Below, in pieces: positions 26,777 through 35,558 of a stretch of DNA of 64,000 nucleotides (position 1 is its first letter; every line of letters starts with the position of its first letter). This stretch comes from CAUJIW01 sp963205175 (GTDB taxonomy: Bacteria; Pseudomonadota; Alphaproteobacteria; Sphingomonadales; Sphingomonadaceae), in the NCBI GenBank assembly GCA_041060555.1, contig JBEUDS010000007.1. One strand, given 5' to 3'. The notes under the pieces were generated by a model. The model was not told where the DNA came from and searched no databases. It worked only from the letters and a program-made list of their open reading frames with translations. Made by a program: the position numbers and the translations under genes.

Positions 26777-27691
26777 TCACTCCACCCAGTCGAGGCCGAT
26801 CTCGCGGTAGACGCTGCGGTCCTCCGCCCAGTTGGGCTTGACCTTGACATGCAGGAACAGGTGGATGCGCCGGCCGAGCTGCGCTTCCATGTCGGCCCGC
26901 GCGGCCTCACCCAGGGCCTTGATGCGCGTGCCTTTGGCGCCGACGACGATTGGCTTCTGGGTCTCGCGCTCGACGTAGATCACCTGGTGGATCGCCGCCG
27001 AGCCATCGCGGCGTTCTTCCCATTTCTCGGTGTCGACGGCGGCCGCGTAGGGCAATTCGTCGTGGAGCTGGTGGTAGATCTTCTCGCGGGTGATTTCGGC
27101 CGCCATCAGCCGCTGGGTGACGTCGGCGACCTGGTCTTCCGGGTAATGCCAGGGGCTTTCCGGCATCATGGCGGCCAGGGTCTGCTTGAGATCGGCGACA
27201 CCATCGCCGGTCTCGGCCGAGACCATGAAGATCTGCTGGAACGGCAGGCGGGCACTGAGCTCCGCCGTCAGGCTCAGCAGTCGCTCCTTGGGGCAGATGT
27301 CCACCTTGTTGAGCACCAGCAGTTTTGGCGTGGTGGTATCGGCTTCGAGGCCGGCGAGGATCGCCTCCACCTCCTCATTGCGGGTGCCGCGCTTGGCGTC
27401 GATCACCAGCACGATGACATCGGCGCCCTGGGCGCCGGTCCATGCGGCCTTGACCATCGCCCGGTCGAGCCGGCGCTTGGGCGCGAAGATGCCCGGCGTG
27501 TCCACCAGCAGCATCTGTGCCCGCCCCTCGATGGCGATGCCGATCAGCCGGGTCCGGGTGGTCTGCACCTTGGCCGAGACGATGGCGACCTTGGCGCCCA
27601 CCAGCGCGTTGACCAGCGTCGACTTTCCGGCATTGGGGGCGCCAATGACGGCGACCTCGCCGCAGAGGGTGGGGGGAGGGGTGTCGGTCAT
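26777..27691 (-). CDS. era: GTPase Era
   Basis: 304 residues. GTPase motifs G1 GAPNAGKST, G3 DTPG and G4 NKVD are visible. A C-terminal KH domain (VVGAKGTRIKALGEAARADM ... GRRIHLFLHVKVKPNW) binds the 3' end of 16S rRNA. It is required for 30S subunit maturation. Its start overlaps the rnc stop (ATGA), making it the last gene of the lepB-rnc-era chain. Confidence 0.98.
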   Translation of the reverse strand: MTDTPPPTLCGEVAVIGAPNAGKSTLVNALVGAKVAIVSAKVQTTRTRLIGIAIEGRAQMLLVDTPGIFAPKRRLDRAMVKAAWTGAQGADVIVLVIDAKRGTRNEEVEAILAGLEADTTTPKLLVLNKVDICPKERLLSLTAELSARLPFQQIFMVSAETGDGVADLKQTLAAMMPESPWHYPEDQVADVTQRLMAAEITREKIYHQLHDELPYAAAVDTEKWEERRDGSAAIHQVIYVERETQKPIVVGAKGTRIKALGEAARADMEAQLGRRIHLFLHVKVKPNWAEDRSVYREIGLDWVE

Positions 27692-28365
27692 GACTGTCCT
27701 TTAAGGGTTTCGAGCAGGGCGGTGGCGGCGCGCTTCTCCGCTTCCTGCTTGGAGGCGCCGGTGGCCTGCACGGGCGCCTGGCCGCGAACGTTTACCTCAA
27801 TGGTGAACTCCGGAGCGTGGTGCGGGCCGTATCGGGATATAATCTGGTAGGTCGGGATCGGCAGTCCGCGCCCTTGCGCCCATTCCTGCAACGCTGATTT
27901 GGGATCCTTGCTGACGGTGTGGGCACCCTCCAGCAACGGTGTCCAGGCAGCATGGACGAACTTGCGGGCCGCCGTCATGCCGCCGTCGAGGTACAGCGCG
28001 CCGATCAGCGCCTCGCAGACGTCGCCGAGCACGTTGAGGGTTTCATGCACCCGTTGTTCGCGGGCGGTGCGTTCGAGCCGGACGTGGGCGCTGGCGCCGA
28101 TGGCGCGGGCGACGCTGGCGCAGGTCTCGCCCCGTACCAGCTCGACGAAGCGGCGATTGAGCCGGCCCTCGCTTTCGCGCGGGAAGCGCTCGAACAGCCA
28201 GTCGGCGATGATCAGCCCGAGCACGCGGTCGCCCAGAAACTCCAGCCGCTGATAGCTGGGGCCAGGCAGCGAGGTGTGGGTGAGGGCTTCCTCCAGCAGG
28301 GCAGGCGTCTTGAAACGGCGTCCGAGTGCCTGCTCGGCCCAGTCGAGAGCGGCGGTATCGTTCAT
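27688..28365 (-). CDS. rnc: Ribonuclease III
   Basis: 225 residues. The RNase III signature QRLEFLGDRVLGL and second catalytic region LGDVCEALIGALYLDGG are present. A C-terminal double-stranded RNA-binding domain (KSALQEWAQGRGLPIPTYQI ... ASKQEAEKRAATALL) follows. It processes rRNA precursors and structured RNAs. ATG 28365 overlaps the lepB stop as ATGA; a much longer in-frame reading lacks homology to the family and runs antisense through lepB sequence. Confidence 0.97.
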   Translation of the reverse strand: MNDTAALDWAEQALGRRFKTPALLEEALTHTSLPGPSYQRLEFLGDRVLGLIIADWLFERFPRESEGRLNRRFVELVRGETCASVARAIGASAHVRLERTAREQRVHETLNVLGDVCEALIGALYLDGGMTAARKFVHAAWTPLLEGAHTVSKDPKSALQEWAQGRGLPIPTYQIISRYGPHHAPEFTIEVNVRGQAPVQATGASKQEAEKRAATALLETLKGQS

Positions 28366-29237
28366 TGGACCTTCTGGAACAGACGCTCCCAGCGGACCGT
28401 CTTGTGCCACTTCCAGGGCTCCCAAAGCCGGGCCTCGCCGTTGGTGGAGAAGAACAGGATCTCGGCGCGGCCGACCAGATTCTCGGCTGGCAAGAAGCCG
28501 ACCCCGTCTTCCATCGGGGATACCCGGCTGTCGAGCGAATTGTCGCGGTTGTCGCCCATGGTGAAGTAGTGACCCGCCGGCACGTAGAACGGACGGGTGT
28601 TGTCGTGCGGCCCGAAGCCCTGCAGGTCGAGCGTCATGTAGCTGCGGCCGTTGGGCAGCGTCTCGCGATACTGGGGATAGCGGCACACGGCCTGGCCGGT
28701 GTCGTCGGTCACCCGGTAGAAGGGGTACATCGGGCAGTCGGTGTTCGGGCTGACCCTGACCACGAAATCCGCCACTTTCTCGCGCTTAACCGCCTGGCCA
28801 TTGATGTAGAGCGCGCCGCCCTTCATCTGGATCATGTCGCCAGGCATTCCGATGATACGCTTGATGAAGTCGGTCGAATTGTCCTTGGGCAGCTTGAACA
28901 CGGCCACGTCGCCCGGTTCAACCGCACGGTCGGGGATGCGACCCTCGATCGGCATGATGCCGAGCGGGAAAGAGTAGCGGCTGTAGCCGTAGGGATATTT
29001 GGAGACGAACAGATAGTCGCCGACCAGCAGGCCCGGCAGCATCGACTCCGAGGGGATATTGAACGGCTCGTAGGCGATCGAGCGGAAGCCGACCGCGATC
29101 AGCACCGCATAGACGATGGTTTTCAGCAGTTCCTTGCTTTCCTCCAGCCAGCCCGCGGGCTTCTCGGGCGTCGCTTTCGGTTGCGGCTTGCCGGCCTCGG
29201 TGAGGGGCGGAGAAGCGGGGGTGTCAGGATCGGCCAT
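28362..29237 (-). CDS. lepB: Signal peptidase I
   Basis: 291 residues. One N-terminal membrane helix (LLKTIVYAVLIAVGFRSI) is followed by the catalytic serine box NIPSESMLPGLLVGD. The lysine box is FIKRIIGMPGD, and GHYFTMGDNRDNSLDSR matches the conserved box E. It removes Sec and Tat signal peptides at the periplasmic face. ATG 29237 is chosen because MADPDTPAS gives a normal short cytosolic tail. It is coupled to rnc by a 4-base overlap. Confidence 0.97.
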   Translation of the reverse strand: MADPDTPASPPLTEAGKPQPKATPEKPAGWLEESKELLKTIVYAVLIAVGFRSIAYEPFNIPSESMLPGLLVGDYLFVSKYPYGYSRYSFPLGIMPIEGRIPDRAVEPGDVAVFKLPKDNSTDFIKRIIGMPGDMIQMKGGALYINGQAVKREKVADFVVRVSPNTDCPMYPFYRVTDDTGQAVCRYPQYRETLPNGRSYMTLDLQGFGPHDNTRPFYVPAGHYFTMGDNRDNSLDSRVSPMEDGVGFLPAENLVGRAEILFFSTNGEARLWEPWKWHKTVRWERLFQKVQ

Positions 29238-29288
29238 GCGGGTCCACCGGTTGCGAAGGAAGGGGCGCACTTGGCCCCGGGAGGGGGT

Positions 29289-29726
29289 TCAAGTCAAGGG
29301 AGAGGGGGTGCCAGCCGGGCCGTCGGGCAGGGGGCGGGCGAAGATGATGACCACTGCCTGCGCCCAGGGATGATCGTCAGTCAGCGTCAAATGGATGTCG
29401 GCCGCCATGCCGGGCGGGGTGATGGCGGCCAGCCGTACGGCGGCGCCGCCGGTCAGGCTCAGCGTGGGCTGGCCGGTGGGCAGGTTAATGACGCCCATGT
29501 CGCGGAAGAACACACCGGCGCGAAAGCCGGTGCCCAGTGCCTTGGCGCAGGCCTCCTTGGCGGCGAAGCGTTTGGCGTAGCTCGCCGCGCGGGTGAGTTC
29601 TCGCCGTTCCGAACGGGCGATCTCGACCTCAGTGAAGATGCGATTGATGAAGCGGGCACCGAACCGTTCGATCGAGGCGCTGATGCGCTCGATGTTGGCG
29701 AGATCGTTGCCCAGTCCGATGATCAT
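29289..29726 (-). CDS. acpS: Holo-[acyl-carrier-protein] synthase
   Basis: 145 residues. The metal/CoA binding pattern IIGLGNDLANIERI and FAAKEACAKALGTGF is diagnostic. It attaches phosphopantetheine to acyl carrier protein. The C-terminal tail (PDGPAGTPSPLT) is slightly long. Its start overlaps the pdxJ stop by four bases, a classic pdxJ-acpS coupling. Confidence 0.96.
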   Translation of the reverse strand: MIIGLGNDLANIERISASIERFGARFINRIFTEVEIARSERRELTRAASYAKRFAAKEACAKALGTGFRAGVFFRDMGVINLPTGQPTLSLTGGAAVRLAAITPPGMAADIHLTLTDDHPWAQAVVIIFARPLPDGPAGTPSPLT

Positions 29727-30460
29727 TGAAGACGTCCGGCGTCCATGGCCGCGCGCATGTCGCCGATCGCGCGGTCGAGGCCAACGAATACCGCCTCGCC
29801 GATCAGGAAGTGGCCGATATTGAGTTCGGCCAGTTCGGGAATGGCGGCGACCGGGCCGACGTTGTCGGTGCGCAGGCCGTGGCCGGCATGGACCTCAAGG
29901 CCCAGCGCCGCGCCGTGACGGGCGGCTTGCGTCAGCCGTTCCAGCTCGACCACAGCGGCGCTGCCGGCGAGATGGCTGTAGCGGCCGGTGTGCAGCTCGA
30001 CGACGGGCGCGCCGAGCCGGGCGGCGGCCTCCAGTTGGCGCGGGTCGGGCTCGATGAACAACGATACACGGATGCCGGCCTCGCGCAGGGCGGTCACCAT
30101 CGGGGTCAGCCGTGCCAGGCCGCCCACCACGTCCAGCCCGCCTTCGGTGGTGCGCTCCTCGCGGCGTTCCGGCACGATGCAGGCGGCGTGCGGCCGGTGG
30201 CGAAGCGCGATGGCGAGCATCTCGTCGGTGGCGGCCATTTCCAGATTGAGCGGGCGGTCGATCTCGGTGACCAGGCGCGCGATGTCGTTGTCCGAAATGT
30301 GGCGCCGGTCCTCCCGCAGATGCGCGGTAATGCCGTCGGCGCCGGCGGCGACCGCCAGCCGGGCGGCCTTCACCGGGTCGGGGTGCACTCCGCCGCGTGC
30401 GTTGCGGATGGTCGCCACATGGTCGATGTTGACCCCCAGACGCAGACGAGACCCGGTCAT
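29723..30460 (-). CDS. pdxJ: Pyridoxine 5'-phosphate synthase
   Basis: 245 residues. The N-terminus RLGVNIDHVATIRNARGG is diagnostic, with GITAHLREDRRHI, LHTGRYS and GLEVHAGHGL typical of the PdxJ barrel. It condenses 1-deoxyxylulose 5-phosphate with 3-amino-1-hydroxyacetone phosphate to give pyridoxine phosphate. It overlaps the DUF2062 gene upstream and acpS downstream, each by four bases. Confidence 0.98.
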   Translation of the reverse strand: MTGSRLRLGVNIDHVATIRNARGGVHPDPVKAARLAVAAGADGITAHLREDRRHISDNDIARLVTEIDRPLNLEMAATDEMLAIALRHRPHAACIVPERREERTTEGGLDVVGGLARLTPMVTALREAGIRVSLFIEPDPRQLEAAARLGAPVVELHTGRYSHLAGSAAVVELERLTQAARHGAALGLEVHAGHGLRTDNVGPVAAIPELAELNIGHFLIGEAVFVGLDRAIGDMRAAMDAGRLQ

Positions 30461-31017
30461 GCGGCACCTCTCTCATGAAGGCGCTGGCGAGCCCGCAGCC
30501 GCCTGGCGCGTTGGTGATGGGCAAAGACGATCAGCTTGCGCATGGCGATATACGCCAGAACCCAGCCGATTGCAGCCAGTACGATGGCGCCCGCGGCAAA
30601 GGCCGGGCCGAAGTGTTCGATGGCGTCGACGGGATGCTGGAAGAAGGTGATCAGGCTGATGTCGGGGGTGCTCGCCGACGGGTGTTTGCCCACCAGCATT
30701 TCACCCAGACCAATATCGGCGGCCATCAGCAGCCCGACCACCACCGGGTTGCCGAAGAGGATGGTGGCGAGCGTGGCGGCGAGCAGATTGCCGCGCGTCA
30801 CCAACGCGAGCGCCATCGCCAGCACCACATGCAGGCCCAGCGGCGAGAAGGACATGGCGATACCGGAGGCCACCCCGGCGGCGATGCCATGCGGCGTGCC
30901 CGGCAGTCGCAGCAGGCGGTGACGATAGTAGAGCAGGGTCCGGCGCAGCCCCTGGCGCGGCCACAGCCGGTTGATCAAGCGCGGGATCAGCGGCAGGGGC
31001 TGGCGGCGGCGGAACAT
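30457..31017 (-). CDS. DUF2062 membrane protein
   Basis: 186 residues. The charged N-terminus RQGLRRTLLYYRHRLLRLPGTPHGIAAG, followed by GIAMSFSPLGLHVVLAMALAL and LFGNPVV, matches the DUF2062 family. Two to three membrane segments are visible. The molecular function is unknown. It sits between pyrE and pdxJ, six bases after the pyrE stop, and overlaps pdxJ. This position recurs in alphaproteobacteria, so it is part of a conserved operon. Confidence 0.9.
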   Translation of the reverse strand: MFRRRQPLPLIPRLINRLWPRQGLRRTLLYYRHRLLRLPGTPHGIAAGVASGIAMSFSPLGLHVVLAMALALVTRGNLLAATLATILFGNPVVVGLLMAADIGLGEMLVGKHPSASTPDISLITFFQHPVDAIEHFGPAFAAGAIVLAAIGWVLAYIAMRKLIVFAHHQRARRLRARQRLHERGAA

Positions 31018-31023
31018 CGCGGT

Positions 31024-31614
31024 TCAGGCCTTGAGGCCGCGACTCCCGGGCTTGATGGCGGGGATGGCGGCCAGCTCGGGCGGAAGGTGGTCCGCCGGGT
31101 AGGCCGGCACCGACAAGCGGACCAGCGGGAAGAACGGCACGCCGAGGTCGGCCTGGCCGCTGGAACGATCCACCAGGCTGCCGGCGGCGATCACCGTGCC
31201 GCCATGGTCTTCGATGCAGCGGATGCACTCACGCGAGGACAAGCCGGTGGTGACCACGTCCTCCATCATGAACACGCGGGCGCCGGCCGGAATCTCGAAG
31301 CCGCGCCGCAGGGTGAACTGGCCGTCGACGCGTTCGGTGAACAGTGAGTCGACACCCAGCGCGCGGGCCATCTCGTAACCCACCACGACGCCGCCCATGG
31401 CCGGCGAGACAACGAGGTCGATCTGACCGCGGATGTCGGCGGGCAGGCGTGCCGCCAGTGCCTGGCACAGGCGCTCGGCGCGCGGCGGCGACTTCAGGAC
31501 CAGTGCGCACTGGAGATAGAGTGACGAGCGCAGCCCCGAGGAGAGGATGAAATGCCCTTCGAGCAGGGCGCCGGCGGCGCGGAATTCCGCCAAGACATCG
31601 TCATCCGTCATCAT
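31024..31614 (-). CDS. pyrE: Orotate phosphoribosyltransferase
   Basis: 196 residues. GHFILSSGLRSSLYLQ at the N-terminus and the PRPP-binding loop VFMMEDVVTTGLSS are visible. It makes OMP from orotate and PRPP in pyrimidine synthesis. Two adjacent ATGs (31614 and 31611) could serve as start. It follows rsh by 19 bases on the same strand. Confidence 0.96.
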   Translation of the reverse strand: MMTDDDVLAEFRAAGALLEGHFILSSGLRSSLYLQCALVLKSPPRAERLCQALAARLPADIRGQIDLVVSPAMGGVVVGYEMARALGVDSLFTERVDGQFTLRRGFEIPAGARVFMMEDVVTTGLSSRECIRCIEDHGGTVIAAGSLVDRSSGQADLGVPFFPLVRLSVPAYPADHLPPELAAIPAIKPGSRGLKA

Positions 31615-31633
31615 CGTGATCCTGCCTGTACTG

Positions 31634-33769
31634 TCAGCCGTGGCGGCGTTCGACCGCGCCCACGACCTGGGTTGCCCTAAGAGCTGCCTGCACCCTTGTC
31701 AAATGGCGCAGGTCGGCCACTTCGACATCGATCTCGAACGTGGCGAACTGGCGGTCGCGATGCAGCAGCCTGACGTTGGCGATATTGGTGTCGCTCTGGG
31801 CCATGATGCCGGCGACGGTCGCCAGCGCGCCGGGTTCATTGCGCATGACCACCGTCAGGCGGCCGATGAAGCGCTCCGGGCCGGAATCGCCATGCCAGCG
31901 CAGGTCGACCCAGCGGTCAGGGACGTGGGCCAGCGATTCAAGGCTGTGGCAGTCAATGGTGTGCACAAGCACGCCCTGGCCGGTCTGCCGGATGCCGACG
32001 ATGCGGTCGCCCGGCACCGGGTGACAGCATTCGGCCAGATGGACGGCGACACCGGGGGTCAGGCCCTGGATCGACAGCGCCAGCGGTGCCGGCTCCTTGT
32101 GTTCGTCCACGTCGGCGGCCTTGCGGCCGCGCTTCGGTTTGCTCACCGAACCGGGCAGGATGGCCTCCATCACCGCCTCGTCACCGAGCTGGTGGCTGGC
32201 GAGCGCCAGATACAGCTGCTCCTCGTCAGCGAGCTTCAGCCGCACCAGCGCGTCCCTGATCGCGCCGTCCGCCAACGGTACCTTCAGCCGTTCCACCAGC
32301 GCGTCAAGCAGGCGCCGGCCAAGGGCGATCCCATCTTCCCGCTCCTTATGGCGGACGAAGCGGCGGATGGCCGAGCGGGCCTTGCCCGTAATGGCGAAGG
32401 CTTCCCACGCCGGATCAGGTTGCTGCGCGGACGAACGGAGAATCTCCACCTGGTCGCCATTGGCCAGCACGGTGCGCAGCGGCACCACCCGGCCGTTGAC
32501 CTTGGCGCCGACGGTGGTGTCGCCTAGCTTGGTGTGAACGGCGTATGCGAAATCGACCGGCGTGGACCCCTTGGGCAGCTGGATCAGCTCGCCCTTGGGG
32601 GTGAAGCAGAAAACCTGGTCCTGGAACATCGCCATGCGGGTGTGTTCCATGAACTCCTCGGGCGTCGAGGCGTGTTCAAGGATTTCCAGCAGGTCCTGCA
32701 GCCACGGGTACTGCTTGCCGCCCTCCGTCTGCAGGTGCTGCTTGTAGGCCCAGTGGGCGGCGAGCCCCAGTTCCGCCTGGGCGTGCATCTCGTGGGTACG
32801 GATCTGGATTTCGATCCGCATCCGTCCCGGCCCCATCACCGTGGTATGCACCGAACGGTAGCCGTTGCGCTTGGGCGTCGAGATGTAATCCTTGAACCGG
32901 CCCGGCACGGTTGGCCATCGCTGGTGAATGAGCCCCAGCGCCTGATAGACCTGCGGCGTGCTGTCCACCAGCACCCGAAACGCCATGATGTCGGAAAGCT
33001 GCTCGAAGCTGATGTCTCGCTCGTGCATCTTTTTCCAGATCGAGTGCGGCTGCTTCTCGCGGCCGAACACTTCGGCCCTGATTTCGTTCTGGGCGAGCAG
33101 GGCGGTCAGGTCCTCGATGACCCGCGGCACCAGGTCTCCGGCGGTTTCCCGCAACTGGGCCAGCCGCCTGGTGATCGTCTCGTAAGCCGGTGGATCAAGT
33201 TCACGAAAGGCGATGGCGGCAAGTTCGTTCTTGAACTCGTACATGCCGATGCGCTCGGCCAGTGGCGCATAGATGTCCAGCGTTTCGCGAGCGATGCGAC
33301 GGCGCTTATCCTCGTTCTTGATGAAATGCAGCGTGCGCATGTTGTGCAGGCGATCAGCGAGCTTGACCAGCAGCACGCGGATGTCGTCCGACATGGCGAG
33401 CAGGAACTTGCGGAAGTTTTCGGCTGCCCGTTCAGTATCGGTCTGGGCTTCAATGCGCGACAGCTTGGTGACGCCGTCCACCAGCCGACCGACATCGGCG
33501 CCGAACAGTTTGTCGATCTGTTCCTGCGTTGCCACCGTATCCTCGATGGTGTCGTGCAGGATCGCTGTGGCGATGGTCTTGTCGTCGAGCTTGAGGTCGG
33601 TGAGGATGCCCGCCACTTCGATGGGGTGGGAGAAATAAGGGTCGCCGCTGGCCCGCAACTGGGTGCCATGGGCCTTCATCGAGAACACATAGGCGCGGTT
33701 CAGCAGGTCCTCGTCCGCCTCCGGATCGTAGGCTCTGACCTTCTCGACCAGCTCGTACTGCCTGAGCAC
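31634..33769 (-). CDS. rsh: Bifunctional (p)ppGpp synthetase/hydrolase (Rsh)
   Basis: 711 residues. The HD hydrolase domain has ILHDTIEDTV with the HD pair at about 72-73. The RelA/SpoT synthetase domain includes SIWKKMHERDISFEQLSDIMAFRV and YISTPKRNGYRSVHTTV. A TGS domain (VFCFTPKGELIQLPKGSTPVDFAYAVH) and a C-terminal ACT domain (VVMRNEPGALATVAGIMAQ) follow. An intact HD site plus synthetase is the single Rsh enzyme of alphaproteobacteria, controlling the stringent response. A terminator at 33796-33818 separates it from rpoZ, so it likely has its own promoter. Confidence 0.97.
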   Translation of the reverse strand: MLRQYELVEKVRAYDPEADEDLLNRAYVFSMKAHGTQLRASGDPYFSHPIEVAGILTDLKLDDKTIATAILHDTIEDTVATQEQIDKLFGADVGRLVDGVTKLSRIEAQTDTERAAENFRKFLLAMSDDIRVLLVKLADRLHNMRTLHFIKNEDKRRRIARETLDIYAPLAERIGMYEFKNELAAIAFRELDPPAYETITRRLAQLRETAGDLVPRVIEDLTALLAQNEIRAEVFGREKQPHSIWKKMHERDISFEQLSDIMAFRVLVDSTPQVYQALGLIHQRWPTVPGRFKDYISTPKRNGYRSVHTTVMGPGRMRIEIQIRTHEMHAQAELGLAAHWAYKQHLQTEGGKQYPWLQDLLEILEHASTPEEFMEHTRMAMFQDQVFCFTPKGELIQLPKGSTPVDFAYAVHTKLGDTTVGAKVNGRVVPLRTVLANGDQVEILRSSAQQPDPAWEAFAITGKARSAIRRFVRHKEREDGIALGRRLLDALVERLKVPLADGAIRDALVRLKLADEEQLYLALASHQLGDEAVMEAILPGSVSKPKRGRKAADVDEHKEPAPLALSIQGLTPGVAVHLAECCHPVPGDRIVGIRQTGQGVLVHTIDCHSLESLAHVPDRWVDLRWHGDSGPERFIGRLTVVMRNEPGALATVAGIMAQSDTNIANVRLLHRDRQFATFEIDVEVADLRHLTRVQAALRATQVVGAVERRHG

Positions 33770-33795
33770 CTGTTCCAGTCACTTCCCGCGCCACG

Positions 33796-33818
33796 AAAAA
33801 ACCCGGCGCGGCGCCGGG
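33796..33818 (-). terminator. Rho-independent terminator after rpoZ
   Basis: On the minus strand, stem 33812-33818/33802-33808 (CCCGGCG...CGCCGGG) with a 3-base loop is followed by six Ts. It is placed between the rpoZ stop (33944) and the rsh start (33769). Confidence 0.85.
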
Positions 33819-33943
33819 CTTCTTCTTGCTAACTCCGCCAGTTCCCAACGATATTGGGGAGAGCGGCGTCGAGGTCAACCTCGCAATACGGGTGTCGGGC
33901 CATCGCCGTGCAGGTGTGGCCGCACTGTGACTTATTCGCCGAC

Positions 33944-34291
33944 TTATTCGTCGCCGACGTCGTCGTCCTCGACCGCCGGACGCGGCGGCTGGGCGGCCGT
34001 CAGGCGCAGTGCCGCGGCCGAGGCGGCCAGCGAGACCTCCTCCTCCGGCACGTCGTCCTTCACCTCGATGACCTTCTGCATCGACTGCACGAGGGCTTCC
34101 TGCAGCGACTCGATCGATACGGTTTCCTCGGCGATCTCGCGCAGCGCGACCACCGGGTTCTTGTCACGATCACGGTCGACCGTCAGTTCGGCGCCGCTGG
34201 AAATCTGCCGCGCCCGCTGGCCGGCGTAGAGAACCAGATCGAAACGGTTGGGAACCTTTTCAACGCAATCCTCGACGGTAACGCGCGCCAT
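33944..34291 (-). CDS. rpoZ: DNA-directed RNA polymerase omega subunit
   Basis: 115 residues. MARVTVEDCVEKVPNRFDLVLYAGQRARQI is the standard omega N-terminus, with VVALREIAEETV after it. Omega assists folding of beta-prime and forms part of the ppGpp site in other proteobacteria. The acidic C-terminal tail (VEDDDVGDE) is longer than in E. coli but common in alphaproteobacteria. ATG 34291 is chosen from the family N-terminus. It is upstream of rsh, the usual neighbour, but separated from it by a terminator. Confidence 0.96.
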   Translation of the reverse strand: MARVTVEDCVEKVPNRFDLVLYAGQRARQISSGAELTVDRDRDKNPVVALREIAEETVSIESLQEALVQSMQKVIEVKDDVPEEEVSLAASAAALRLTAAQPPRPAVEDDDVGDE

Positions 34292-34371
34292 GGCCAAGCC
34301 TCTCTCGAAATCCACAGGATGAACCGGCGCGGCTATCAGCCCTGCCCGGCAAAGTCAAGATTTTCAGCGGT

Positions 34372-35505
34372 TCAGGACGCTGCACGCTGTGGCAGATACT
34401 GAGTCGGGTTCATGGCCTGTCGGCCCCGGCGGATCTCGAAATGCAATTGCGGACGGTCGACGGCGCCGGTCGCGCCGGCCCGGGCCACGGGATCACCCTG
34501 ACGCACCGTGTCGCCGCGTGAAACCAGCAGTTCCTGGTTGTGGGCATAGGCGGTCACCCAGCCGTCGCCATGCTTGATGAGCAACAGCCAGCCGAAGCCG
34601 GCCAGGCCATCGCTGGCATAGGCGACCACGCCATCGGCGGCGGCCCGCACGGTGGTGCCCCGGTTGACCGCGATGTTGATGCCATCGTTGTGCAGCCCGC
34701 CAGCCTTGGGGCCATAGCCGGAGATGACGCGACCCTCGACGGGCCAGGTGAAACGGCCGGCAAAGCTGCCAGGCCGGGGGATGGGCGCCGGCGTGGCCGT
34801 GGCCGGCCCGGTCTTCGCGACGCTGCCGGGGGCGGCTTCGCCGGTGCTGGCGAGCGCCTGACCGGATGTCGTGATCGGGTCGGGCGCGGCGCTTCCGCTC
34901 GCCGGCAGGCGCAGGCGCTGGCCGATCCGCACGCCGTAAGGGGCGGCAAGATCGTTGAGGCGGGCAAGCGCCGTCAGGTCGACTCCGTAGGCGCGGGAGA
35001 TGGCGTAACCTGTCTCACCGGGCTGGACGACATGGTAGCGCGCGGCCGGTATGGTCAGTCGCTGGCCCGAGCGCAGCGCATAGGGCGGCTCCAGCCCGTT
35101 GGCACTGATGAGGTCGCGCAGTTCGACCCCGGTACGTCGTGACAAGGCAAACAATGTCTCCCCCGGCTGGACCACCACCGTGCCGCCGCTGACGGCCACT
35201 GGACTGGCTCTGGCCGGGGCAGGCGGCGACGGCGTTGCCGGACGAGCGGCGGTTGCCGCCGGCGTACTGCGCCGCGGCGGCGGGGCGGGGCGGGCGGCGT
35301 GTCGGGTTGGGGTTGGGGCGGACCGGGACTTCTGTTGCCTCGGCGCCGGTGCTTGTGATCGGGCCTGTTCCTGGGCGCGGGCCTGTTCCTGGGCGCGGGT
35401 TTGCGCCTGGGCGGCGGCCTTCACGCGCTCGAAGTTGGATGAGCCGCAAGCCGCCAGCATGCTTGCGACCACAAGACACAGTATCTTGTGGGCAACCCGT
35501 TTCAT
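34372..35505 (-). CDS. LysM/LytM (M23-like) lipoprotein, catalytically degenerate, NlpD/DipM-type
   Basis: 377 residues. A lipoprotein signal (VVASMLAAC, Cys20) is followed by a Gln/Arg/Pro-rich linker, two LysM domains (about 110-153 and 157-200) and a C-terminal LytM domain. The metal site is not intact: NDGIN stands where active enzymes have HxGxD, so both ligands are lost (N273 and N277), and PQLHFE replaces PHLHFE (Q353). In NlpD, EnvC and DipM such degenerate domains activate amidases rather than cut peptidoglycan. A septal amidase activator is therefore the best inference, and the amidase at 10640 is a candidate partner. It follows surE by 53 bases. Confidence 0.9.
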   Translation of the reverse strand: MKRVAHKILCLVVASMLAACGSSNFERVKAAAQAQTRAQEQARAQEQARSQAPAPRQQKSRSAPTPTRHAARPAPPPRRSTPAATAARPATPSPPAPARASPVAVSGGTVVVQPGETLFALSRRTGVELRDLISANGLEPPYALRSGQRLTIPAARYHVVQPGETGYAISRAYGVDLTALARLNDLAAPYGVRIGQRLRLPASGSAAPDPITTSGQALASTGEAAPGSVAKTGPATATPAPIPRPGSFAGRFTWPVEGRVISGYGPKAGGLHNDGINIAVNRGTTVRAAADGVVAYASDGLAGFGWLLLIKHGDGWVTAYAHNQELLVSRGDTVRQGDPVARAGATGAVDRPQLHFEIRRGRQAMNPTQYLPQRAAS

Positions 35506-35558
35506 GACGCTGACTCTAGAGGAACCGGCTACTCCCGCAAAGAGTCTCCGGTCCGGTG

